Source of the DNA: an uncultured Bacteroidaceae bacterium
GTDB taxonomy: Bacteria > Bacteroidota > Bacteroidia > Bacteroidales > Bacteroidaceae
NCBI GenBank assembly: GCA_905234125.1
Contig: CAJOGQ010000049.1
Coordinates: 1 to 33,569, forward strand
Length of the DNA stretch: 33,569 bases
Reading direction: 5' to 3'
Shown: in pieces, positions 15,478 to 23,186 of the stretch
How the letters are laid out: every line of letters begins with the position of its first letter
Numbering within the stretch: the first letter of the stretch is position 1
Position numbers and translations under genes: made by a program
The notes under the pieces: generated by a model
Database searches by the model: none
Told to the model about the DNA's origin: nothing
Seen by the model: only the letters and a program-made list of their open reading frames with translations

Positions 15478-18400
15478 ATGAAGAAAAGTTTACTTTTACT
15501 CGCTTCGTTGGTAATGAGTATTGGAGCATTCGCTCAGTGGGCCAAGCCTATCCCTCAGGGGGTGGAGCTGACGATGGGTGATACCCTTTACCTTTACAAT
15601 GTCGAGGCTGGGGGCTTCTTGATGGGAGCCAACGATTGGGGCACTCGTGCTTCTGTATCCGCAGGTCAGGGTAACAAAATCATCATCAAGGCTGTGCCAG
15701 ATGATGAGGAAGGTGCCGTTATGATTTGCGACTCTGTGTTGACTGGTAACCAGAAGGGCAAGATTGACGCTCTCGACTGCCAGGGCTTCGACCAAATCTG
15801 GGTGGATGGTACTGAAGGTGGTAGCAACAAACGTCCAGGTTACGACTCTTGGTTCATCACCAAGACGGATAAACACTACACCATCACCAATGCAAATGCG
15901 GAAGGCAACTTCGGTGTGGCAGAATTCACCAATACTGGCGACCAGGGTGCACCAGTGGCTAACAACCGCACGTTCATGTATCAGGCCGACAAGACGTTCT
16001 CTTACGAGGTGGAAGGTGAAACCATCGAAGTTCCTTACTTCGCCGGCAAATTCTACGACAAGTGGATTTTCGTTGCACCAGTTGAGTATGACGCATTGAT
16101 TCCTCAGCTGTCTGTTTACGAAGCAGCCATGAAGTTGAAGGATGCCATCGACGCAGTGAAGGCTCAGGATGCTAACTACAACACGAAGAACCTTGACGCT
16201 GTGTTCAACAACACATCTTCAACTATTGAGCAACTGGATGCAGCACGCGCCATCGCCAATGCCATCGTTCCTCTGAGCAAGGCTCTGGCCGATGCCAAGA
16301 AGGAATATCCTAACCTTGACTTCTCTGCTCCTACTGCAGTTTATAACAACCTCGACGCTACAGAGGAAGAGTTGAAGGCTGCCGAGAAGCAGGTAACTGC
16401 TATCATCAACGAGTACCTGTCTAATCAGGCCACATTCGACAATCCAATGGACTTTGTAGATGTAATTGGCGACGGTTCATCTGTTGATCCTTGGACTCGT
16501 GACTTCACTGGCGAAGGCACTACCGGCACTCACGCCACCAACACTTGGTCAACAGAAGCCAATAATGGTGCTGACGGCACTGACATGACTACTCCGTTCT
16601 GCGAGCACTGGACTGGTTCAGGTGGCATCCTCTCCGACCAAAAGATATATCAGGTGTTGACAAATGCTCTCCCAGGTCTCTACAAGCTTACTATCGACGC
16701 ACGTGTGTACAGCGAGGCTGGCAAACTGGACAAGTTTGAAGGCGTTAGCATGTACTTCGGCGACGAGAGCATCGACCTGCAGGAGCAGACTCCTATCACT
16801 TATTCTGGCAGCAAGAGCGTGCTGTGGTCACCTGACTATTTCACTATCGTTGCTATCGTGAAGGAAGCTCAGGACATCGAGTTCGGTTTCAACATCAAGG
16901 ATGCCAACTTCAACTGGATTGCCTTCAAGAATGTGTCTCTCCTCTACTATGGCAACAAGGACGTGGAAGAGAACGCCATGAAGCTTCTCGGTCAGACAAC
17001 TGAGCTGGAGAAGGTGGATGAAGACACACCAGCAATGGCTGAGTACATCAAGGCTTACAACGACGCTGTTGATGCCTACAGCAAGGCCAAGACTGCCGAT
17101 GAGGCTAAGGCTGCTATGGAAACAGCCAAGAGTGCCAAGGTGATTCTGGATGCCAACATCGCAGCATACGAGAATCTCTTTGAGAAGATTGAGGAGTGGG
17201 AAGAGAACGTGGCTGAGCACAACGACCTCACTGGTGACGAATGGGATAATTTCGCAGACTTCGTCCAGGCTGAGGATGACATCGAAGGCTATCCATCTCC
17301 TTCTGTAGGCGCCATCAAGAACGAGGGCACTTACACCCTTACTACTGCTGAGATTGAAGAGTACATCAAGACTGTTGATAAGCTCTATGCTCACGCTATC
17401 GCAACCAGCCTCGTTGAAGGTTCTGACTGCACCAACATGCTTGAGAACCCATCCTTCGCTTCTGGCGACTTCACTGGTTGGACTATCAAGTCCGGTACTG
17501 GTAAGTTGGGTAACAAAAACGTGGAGTGCTTCCAGACTGAGGTTGACATCAAGCAGGTTGTGAAGGATGTTCCTAACGGTATCTACTCTGTATCTGTTCA
17601 GGCATTCGAGCGTCCTGGTGGCAATGGCAGCTTCGACGGTTCCGAGGAAGCAAAGGTGTTCCTCTTCATGAACCAATTCCAGACTCCAGTACAGAACATC
17701 TGCTCAGATGTTGTGGCTGTTGAGAACGCTGTTCCTGCTTCATTCGACGCAAGTGGCAATGTGATTTACGACGGTTCTGGCAACTGCTACCTCGATCAGA
17801 ATGGTGCTGCAAGTGCATGGCCATACGACTACGAAGTATCTGGTCAGGGTTACATTCCTAACTCTATCGACGGTGCTCGCATCGCATTCGAGGCAGACCG
17901 TTACGTTCAGAAGTGCTACGGCATCGTTGATAACGGTGAAATGACAATCGGTCTTACTTCTAACGGTAAGAAGATTGAATGGGTACTCTGGGCTAACTTC
18001 CACCTCACTTACGAAGGCAAGTCTGCCGAGGCTCTTGCTGAGTTGCTCCCAACTTACGTTGAGGAACTCCAGGCCTACATCGATGAGCACGAGCTTTCAG
18101 ATCCTGGTAAGGCTGCTGCAGAAAAGGCTGTTGCCGATGCTGAAAAGGCCATCAAGGACGCTGACGCTGACGCTATGTGGAACGCTCTGTTGGCTACCAA
18201 CGCTGCTCTTGTTGCTGCTAAGGAGAACTATGAAGCTGCTGAAAACTGCTTCAACGCAAGTGTTGACCTCGAAGAGGCTATCAGCGAATTCAAGGAGACT
18301 GCTTCTGACGAGGCTAAGAACAACGCCGCTGCTGTAGCTCAGAAGGCTGGTAACTACTCAAGCCTCACCACTGAAGAGCTTCTTGCCCTCACAGAAGAAA

Positions 18401-19101
18401 TCAAGGATGCTGCTGCTGCTCTGAGAGTTCCTCAGACTGACGGTGCTACCTTCGAGAACTTCGTTGACATGACTTCTGTAATCGTGAACCCAGACATGGA
18501 AACTGGCAATGCCAACGGTTGGACGCTGACTGTAGGTGCTCAGAACTTGGGCTTCCAGAACAACACTACTTATTCTAACGGTGAAGACCCAGAGGTTGGT
18601 GTTATCTCTAACTTCATCGAAGGTTGGAAGCCAGGTGCTATCCTTGACAATGGTGAAATCAGCCAGGTGATCAAGTCCCTCCCAGCTGGTGCTTACGCTC
18701 TCGAGGCTGACATCATCGCTTCTTGGCAGAGTGATGCCACTCGTGAAGTGGAAGGTATATACCTCTTCGCTCAGGAAGGTACTGACGCATGGCAGTGCAT
18801 CCCATTGGCTACTGAAAATGAGAAGCCTCTGCACTTCACCAACTACTTCGTGAAGAAGTCTGCCGACACTCCTCTCAAGATTGGTGTAGGTGTGAAGGAT
18901 GCTAATGCTAACTGGCTCGCAGCCGACAACTTCTCCATGAAGTTCTTCGGTAGCGCTGATCAGGAAGCCTTCATCGAGGTTGGTGTGAAGAACATCGATG
19001 CAGCTGCTACGAAGGCTAACGGCAAGTTCTTCCAGAACGGTCAGATCTTCATCATGAAGAACGGCGTGAAGTACAACGTAGCTGGTCAGAAATTGAGATA
19101 A
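15478..19101 (+). CDS. Large secreted multi-domain protein (paralog of 12078-15242)
   Basis: The protein has 1207 residues. A signal peptide at 1-19 (LLLLASLVMSIGAFAQ) is followed by an N-terminal domain matching the paralog (GDTLYLYNVEAGGFLMGAN). Three beta-sandwich modules lie at about 320-495, 650-845 and 998-1160; the latter two open with NMLENPSFASGDFTGW and SVIVNPDMETGNANGW. Alpha-helical Ala/Glu/Lys-rich spacers separate them, and the C-terminal tail reads KNGVKYNVAGQKLR. Many codons end in T or C (gct, act, ggt), and the promoter is strong, which suggests high expression; this is a visual impression, not a computed index. It is probably exported and surface-exposed or released. Glycan binding is inferred; no enzyme motif was seen. 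Confidence 0.87.
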   Translation: MKKSLLLLASLVMSIGAFAQWAKPIPQGVELTMGDTLYLYNVEAGGFLMGANDWGTRASVSAGQGNKIIIKAVPDDEEGAVMICDSVLTGNQKGKIDALDCQGFDQIWVDGTEGGSNKRPGYDSWFITKTDKHYTITNANAEGNFGVAEFTNTGDQGAPVANNRTFMYQADKTFSYEVEGETIEVPYFAGKFYDKWIFVAPVEYDALIPQLSVYEAAMKLKDAIDAVKAQDANYNTKNLDAVFNNTSSTIEQLDAARAIANAIVPLSKALADAKKEYPNLDFSAPTAVYNNLDATEEELKAAEKQVTAIINEYLSNQATFDNPMDFVDVIGDGSSVDPWTRDFTGEGTTGTHATNTWSTEANNGADGTDMTTPFCEHWTGSGGILSDQKIYQVLTNALPGLYKLTIDARVYSEAGKLDKFEGVSMYFGDESIDLQEQTPITYSGSKSVLWSPDYFTIVAIVKEAQDIEFGFNIKDANFNWIAFKNVSLLYYGNKDVEENAMKLLGQTTELEKVDEDTPAMAEYIKAYNDAVDAYSKAKTADEAKAAMETAKSAKVILDANIAAYENLFEKIEEWEENVAEHNDLTGDEWDNFADFVQAEDDIEGYPSPSVGAIKNEGTYTLTTAEIEEYIKTVDKLYAHAIATSLVEGSDCTNMLENPSFASGDFTGWTIKSGTGKLGNKNVECFQTEVDIKQVVKDVPNGIYSVSVQAFERPGGNGSFDGSEEAKVFLFMNQFQTPVQNICSDVVAVENAVPASFDASGNVIYDGSGNCYLDQNGAASAWPYDYEVSGQGYIPNSIDGARIAFEADRYVQKCYGIVDNGEMTIGLTSNGKKIEWVLWANFHLTYEGKSAEALAELLPTYVEELQAYIDEHELSDPGKAAAEKAVADAEKAIKDADADAMWNALLATNAALVAAKENYEAAENCFNASVDLEEAISEFKETASDEAKNNAAAVAQKAGNYSSLTTEELLALTEEIKDAAAALRVPQTDGATFENFVDMTSVIVNPDMETGNANGWTLTVGAQNLGFQNNTTYSNGEDPEVGVISNFIEGWKPGAILDNGEISQVIKSLPAGAYALEADIIASWQSDATREVEGIYLFAQEGTDAWQCIPLATENEKPLHFTNYFVKKSADTPLKIGVGVKDANANWLAADNFSMKFFGSADQEAFIEVGVKNIDAAATKANGKFFQNGQIFIMKNGVKYNVAGQKLR

Positions 19102-19130
19102 TCGGAATACATATTCATTCCTATATAGAA

Positions 19131-19168
19131 AGGTGGGGAGTCCTAAACACGGGGCTCCCCACTTTTTT
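19131..19168 (+). terminator. Rho-independent terminator of the 15478-19101 gene
   Basis: An 8-bp G/C-rich stem, GTGGGGAG (19133-19140) with CTCCCCAC (19155-19162), is followed by TTTTTT. It lies about 30 bases after the stop codon. Confidence 0.93.
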
Positions 19169-19180
19169 CTGCCTCTTTCT

Positions 19181-19211
19181 TTTGCCATAAGAAAAAGAAG
19201 TCGTAACTTTG
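19181..19211 (+). promoter_or_regulatory. Promoter of the prmC operon, probably giving a leaderless mRNA
   Basis: A -33 TTTG (19181-19184) and a -7 TAACTTTG (19204-19211) are separated by 19 bases. The ATG of prmC starts at 19216, only four bases after the box, so transcription should begin at or very near the start codon. Confidence 0.85.
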
Positions 19212-19215
19212 TACC

Positions 19216-20121
19216 ATGAACAGCATCTATCAAGACATCCGACACACCCTGCTGCATGGAGGCATGGAGGAAGGCGAGGCAAAAGCCATTGCTCTCCTGC
19301 TCTTGGAGAAGGTCGCTGGATTGCCACCGGCAAAGGCGTTGCTTGCCACCGGCAAAGACGTCGCTTGCTACCGGCAAACCCTTCTTGAGCTAACGGCTCG
19401 TGTGGCTGAAGGTGAACCCGTCCAATATGTCATAGGCGAAGCCGACTTCTGTGGCCTGACATTCAAGGTGACACCCGATGTCCTCATTCCAAGACCAGAA
19501 ACGGAGGAATTGGTGAGATGGATAGAAGAAGAACTGTCAACTCTCAACTCTCAACTCCCAACTCCCAAACTTTTGGATATAGGCACAGGGAGTGGGTGCA
19601 TCGCCATAGCCCTTGCCAAAGGCATCGAGGGTGTAGAAGTGGAAGCATGGGACATCAGTGAGAAAGCCCTGCAAGCAGCAAAGGAGAATGCGGAACGGAA
19701 TGGCGTGAAGGTATGCTTCAAGCAGATGGATGTGTTGTCTTCCCCTTTGGATTGGCACCCTGCGGTTCCCCCGCAGACCCCCACGCAGGTTCCCCCGCAG
19801 GAAAACTCTTTCTCCCTCCTCGTCTCCAACCCTCCCTACATCTGCGAAGAGGAAGCCCAAGACATGGAGCCAAACGTCCTGAATCATGAGCCCCACACAG
19901 CCCTCTTTGTTCCCAACGAATCCCCCCTGCTGTTCTATCGGAGAATAGGCGAGTTAGGCATGCACCTTCTCACCCCAGGAGGCCTCCTCTTCTACGAGAT
20001 CAACCGACGTTTTGGCAGGGAAATCGTCTCGCTCCTCAAGGCCTTAGGCTACCAAGAGATAGAACTCAGAAAAGATTCCTACGGAAATGACCGCATGGTG
20101 AAAGCAATAAAGCCACAATAA
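19216..20121 (+). CDS. prmC: Release factor glutamine methyltransferase
   Basis: The protein has 301 residues; the family is usually 275-285. It methylates the Gln of the GGQ motif in peptide release factors RF1 and RF2, using S-adenosylmethionine. The helical N-terminal domain leads to GEPVQYVIGEADFCG and the VLIPRPETEELV motif. The SAM-binding motif LLDIGTGSG is at about 119-127 and the catalytic NPPY at 205-208. The extra length comes from three repeat-derived stretches: 22-nt repeats (residues about 36-57), a heptamer repeat (108-118, STLNSQL) and a Pro-rich palindromic insert (about 181-195). All lie outside the motifs, so the enzyme is probably active. The start is the first Met after the promoter. 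A PorZ-like gene follows 16 bases later. Confidence 0.94.
   Translation: MNSIYQDIRHTLLHGGMEEGEAKAIALLLLEKVAGLPPAKALLATGKDVACYRQTLLELTARVAEGEPVQYVIGEADFCGLTFKVTPDVLIPRPETEELVRWIEEELSTLNSQLPTPKLLDIGTGSGCIAIALAKGIEGVEVEAWDISEKALQAAKENAERNGVKVCFKQMDVLSSPLDWHPAVPPQTPTQVPPQENSFSLLVSNPPYICEEEAQDMEPNVLNHEPHTALFVPNESPLLFYRRIGELGMHLLTPGGLLFYEINRRFGREIVSLLKALGYQEIELRKDSYGNDRMVKAIKPQ
19321..19386. repeat. Three tandem 22-nt units inside prmC
   Basis: Units start at 19321, 19343 and 19365. Each begins with the inverted repeat TTGCC-ACC-GGCAA (TTGCT in the third). The array adds 66 bases, or 22 residues, to the N-terminal domain. Confidence 0.9.
19537..19570. repeat. TCAACTC heptamer repeat inside prmC
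   Basis: TCAACTC occurs three times (19537, 19544, 19551), then CCAACTC (19558) and a partial unit. It encodes STLNSQLPTP just before the SAM-binding motif. Confidence 0.9.
19757..19800. repeat. Palindromic Pro-coding insert in prmC
   Basis: CTGCGG (19760-19765) pairs with CCGCAG (19771-19776). A degenerate copy of GGTTCCCCCGCAG follows 24 bases later. It encodes HPAVPPQTPTQVPPQ between the SAM motif and NPPY. Confidence 0.7.
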
Positions 20122-20137
20122 ATTCGTTATTGAAAGT

Positions 20138-22192
20138 ATGAGAAAGATATTATTCGCAACATTGATATGCCTGCTGAGCCTCAACACCATGCAGGCCAGT
20201 GACTGGAAAATCTATGCGTCGTACCACAACGCCACCAAGGCTGTGAAGTGCGACTCACGCATCTTCGTGATAGCCAACGGCGACCTCTTCAGCTACGACA
20301 CAGGGGATAGCTCCGTAGAGCTGTATGACAAGACCAATGCCCTCAGCGACTTTGGCATCAAGGACATCGCCTACTCTTCCACAGAGAAGATGCTGGTGGT
20401 GCTCTACGAGAATGGCAACATCGACCTGATAGGCCTGTCTTCTTCCAGTTCAGGAGTGACAACCTGGAACATGCCTGACATCAAGAAGACGTCGTTGGAC
20501 GACAAGACCCTCAACGAGTTGAAGGTGATAGGCAGCGAGGCACTTGTCAGCCTCAACAGTGGCGTGGCACTCATCAACCTGAAGAAGGGCTATTTCGTGG
20601 ATTTCTACACCTTCGAGGGCAAGGCAACAAACGCCACCATTGCTAATGGAAAGATTTATGTGAAGACAACCTCCGGCGTGATGGAAGGCGACAGGAAGAA
20701 GAACCTTCTGGATGCCAGCAACTGGGTCTCCACTTCTGCAGAGGGCATCACCTTCGGACCGACAGAGGCAGAGAAAACTGAAGAAGCCCAACTCTTGGAA
20801 CAGACAGCAAAGATTGTGCCCGATTCCCCCATCCGCAATTATTCCTACAAACTCAACATGATAGGCGAGAGGCTCTTGGTGGCAGGTGGAAATTTCTACT
20901 ATCCAGAGGTGGAATATACGGGGACAGCCATGAAGTATGAAGGAAAGAAATGGATTGCTTTTGATGAAGAAGAACCCCTCAAACAGATGGGTGACCTTCT
21001 CTATCGCAATGTGACAGATGTGGTGCAAGACCCCACCGATCCAGAGCACCATTGGCTCGGCACCAAACGCAGTGGCATCTACGAGTTCAAGAACTACAAA
21101 CTGGCTGGACACTACAGCTACGACAACTCGCCCCTGACCAGCATCCTGCCCAATAGCGACAACCCTGAACGCTTCGTGCGTATCACGGCTCTGAACTACG
21201 ACAAGGATCGCAATCTCTGGATGTGCAACAACCAATGCGACACCATTGTCCGTATTCTGAAGAAGGATGGCAAATGGACTTCCCTCTACTACCCAGAAGT
21301 GGCAGGCAAACCCACTTGGGACAACACCATGTTTGACAAACGTGGGTGGGCTTGGCTGAACTGCCGACGCTCTACCAGCGGTACGGGTGCTTCAGGCCTG
21401 CTGGTCATCGACACCAAAGAGACCTTAGACAAGCAGTCTGACGACTCCCACAAGTTCATCTCCACCTTCATCAACCAGAATGGCGAGCCCTACACACCCG
21501 ACCTCTTTTATTGCACTACCGAAGACCTCAACGGCGCCATATGGATGGGCTGTACAGCTGGTATGTTCATGACGGCAACCCCAGAAGATGTCTTCTCCAA
21601 AGACTTCACCTTCACACAGCCCATCGTACCTCGCAACGACGGTTCCGGGTTAGGCGACTACCTGCTGACAGGTGTGCCCATCAAGTGCATCACCATCGAT
21701 GGAGGCAATCGCAAATGGGTGGGCACCGTCAAGGGTGGCGTCTATCTGCTCAGCGCCGATGGCATGAATACGATTGAACACTTCACCGCAGAAAACTCCC
21801 CCCTCATCAGCAACGAAATCAACGACATTGCCATTGATGGCACCACTGGCGAGGTGTTCATCGCCACCAGCAAGGGACTCTGCTCCTATCATGGCGATGC
21901 CACCGACCCTGCCACCTCGATGAAGTCCGACAACTTGAAGGTTTACCCCAACCCTGTCCGTCCCGAATATCTGGGCAACGTCCACATCACAGGACTGATG
22001 TACAACTCCAATGTAAAGATTGTCAATGCAGCAGGCAAACTCGTGGCAGAAGGCACCAGCGTGGGTGGCGAATTCACTTGGGATTGCTGTTACGACAATG
22101 GTCGCCACGTTGCCACCGGCATCTACTATGCCCTCTGCACCGACGAGGATGGCAAAAACGGCGCCTGCGCCAAGATACTCATCATCAGATAA
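20138..22192 (+). CDS. porZ: PorZ-like beta-propeller protein with C-terminal sorting domain
   Basis: The protein has 684 residues. A signal peptide (about 1-20, ILFATLICLLSLNTMQAS) is followed by repeated blade-like segments of a two-component-regulator type propeller (WKIYASYHNATKA, IKDIAYSSTEKMLVVLYENG, NEINDIAIDGTTGEVFIATSKGL). The C-terminal domain from about 600 begins KVYPNPVRPEYLG and contains the WDCCYDNGRHVATGIYY pattern of type IX secretion C-terminal domains. In Porphyromonas gingivalis, PorZ is a surface component of the attachment complex that links type IX substrates to anionic LPS. The assignment rests on architecture and overall pattern, not an alignment. It is 16 bases after prmC, so probably co-transcribed. 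Its stop codon lies in the first unit of a tandem repeat. Confidence 0.75.
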   Translation: MRKILFATLICLLSLNTMQASDWKIYASYHNATKAVKCDSRIFVIANGDLFSYDTGDSSVELYDKTNALSDFGIKDIAYSSTEKMLVVLYENGNIDLIGLSSSSSGVTTWNMPDIKKTSLDDKTLNELKVIGSEALVSLNSGVALINLKKGYFVDFYTFEGKATNATIANGKIYVKTTSGVMEGDRKKNLLDASNWVSTSAEGITFGPTEAEKTEEAQLLEQTAKIVPDSPIRNYSYKLNMIGERLLVAGGNFYYPEVEYTGTAMKYEGKKWIAFDEEEPLKQMGDLLYRNVTDVVQDPTDPEHHWLGTKRSGIYEFKNYKLAGHYSYDNSPLTSILPNSDNPERFVRITALNYDKDRNLWMCNNQCDTIVRILKKDGKWTSLYYPEVAGKPTWDNTMFDKRGWAWLNCRRSTSGTGASGLLVIDTKETLDKQSDDSHKFISTFINQNGEPYTPDLFYCTTEDLNGAIWMGCTAGMFMTATPEDVFSKDFTFTQPIVPRNDGSGLGDYLLTGVPIKCITIDGGNRKWVGTVKGGVYLLSADGMNTIEHFTAENSPLISNEINDIAIDGTTGEVFIATSKGLCSYHGDATDPATSMKSDNLKVYPNPVRPEYLGNVHITGLMYNSNVKIVNAAGKLVAEGTSVGGEFTWDCCYDNGRHVATGIYYALCTDEDGKNGACAKILIIR

Positions 22193-22271
22193 CCCTCATT
22201 TATCTGCCAATAACCCTGCCTTATTTCCCAATAACCCAGCCTTATCAGTAAATAACCCATTGATGTTGGCC
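22187..22271. repeat. Tandem 21-22 nt repeat after the porZ-like gene
   Basis: Four units begin at 22187, 22209, 22230 and 22251, each carrying ATAACCC. The first three contain inverted repeats: AGATAA with TTATCT, AATAA with TTATT, and ATAA with TTAT. The stem bases change together. The stop codon TAA of the upstream gene is inside unit 1. Confidence 0.85.
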
Positions 22272-22292
22272 TCCTGCGCTTCTCCCGCAGGA
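22272..22292. repeat. Hairpin just before the GT2 gene start
   Basis: TCCTGCG (22272-22278) pairs with CGCAGGA (22286-22292) around a seven-base loop. It ends 16 bases before the ATG at 22309. It resembles the palindromes at 19760 and 33411. It could affect translation of the GT gene. Confidence 0.6.
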
Positions 22293-22308
22293 ATAACTCC
22301 CCCACAGA

Positions 22309-23184
22309 ATGCTTTCCATCCTCATCCCTACCTACGACTTCACCTGTTACTCGCTTGTCGCTGACCTCCACCAACAAGCGGAAACCTTGGGTATTCCCTA
22401 CGAAATCATCGTGGCAGAGGATGGAAGCCGTTCGCAAGTGGACATCATCGCCAACCACAAGATAGAGGAACTGAGTCATTGCCACCATCATATACGCAAG
22501 GAGAACATAGGACTGGCTTCCACACGCAATGAATTAGTCACGATTGCCCAATATGAATGGATCCTCATCATTGACAGCGATGCTGTGGTGGAGAAGCTCG
22601 ACTTTCTTCGCACTTACATTCAAGCCATCGGGAAAGCAGAAGTTGTGGTGGGTGGCCTCTACCACCAAAAAGAGAACCTCGACCCTCATAAGTCCCTACG
22701 CTTCAGGTATGAGAAGAAGGCCGATTTACATCGCAATGCCACCGAACGCAACCAGCATCCCTATAGCCGGTTGAGCTGTTTCAACATCATGCTCCATAAA
22801 GACCTCTTCAAGCAGGTGCAATTCGACAAGGACTGCAAAGACTATGGATACGAGGATGCCCTATTCGGTGTAGAGCTGGAAAAACGGGGCATCAGCATCC
22901 TGCATATCGACAATGCCTTACTACATAACGGATTAGATACCAACGAAACCTTCCTCCGCAAGAGCGAGACTGCCCTGCGTACCCTCAAATCGCTCAACGG
23001 CAGAATGGAAGGGCACAGCTATGTGGAAAACACCTACAAAAAGCTCTGCAGATGGCATTTGGCATGGATGGTAAGGCTTTTCTACCACCTCATGGGAGGA
23101 ATCATGAGAAGCAACTTATATTCACGAAATCCCTCCCTACTCTGCTTCTACCTCTATAAACTCTGCTATTACGCTACGCTCTAA
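22309..23184 (+). CDS. Glycosyltransferase, GT2 family, chondroitin-polymerase-like
   Basis: The protein has 291 residues. The N-terminal GT-A domain shows MLSILIPTYDFTCYSLV, EIIVAEDGSRS and the metal-binding IDSDAVVEK (DXD-like DSD). The second part, CFNIMLHKDLFKQVQFD then DYGYEDALFGVELEKRGI, has the ED motif seen in the GT7/GT27-like region of polymerising glycosyltransferases. The C-terminus is basic and moderately hydrophobic (WHLAWMVRLFYHLMGGIMR), so it may sit on the membrane. It probably transfers a sugar to a surface glycan; the donor is unknown. It follows the porZ-like gene after a 116-base repeat-filled gap and ends two bases from the stop of the convergent gene. Confidence 0.88.
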   Translation: MLSILIPTYDFTCYSLVADLHQQAETLGIPYEIIVAEDGSRSQVDIIANHKIEELSHCHHHIRKENIGLASTRNELVTIAQYEWILIIDSDAVVEKLDFLRTYIQAIGKAEVVVGGLYHQKENLDPHKSLRFRYEKKADLHRNATERNQHPYSRLSCFNIMLHKDLFKQVQFDKDCKDYGYEDALFGVELEKRGISILHIDNALLHNGLDTNETFLRKSETALRTLKSLNGRMEGHSYVENTYKKLCRWHLAWMVRLFYHLMGGIMRSNLYSRNPSLLCFYLYKLCYYATL

Positions 23185-23186
23185 GT

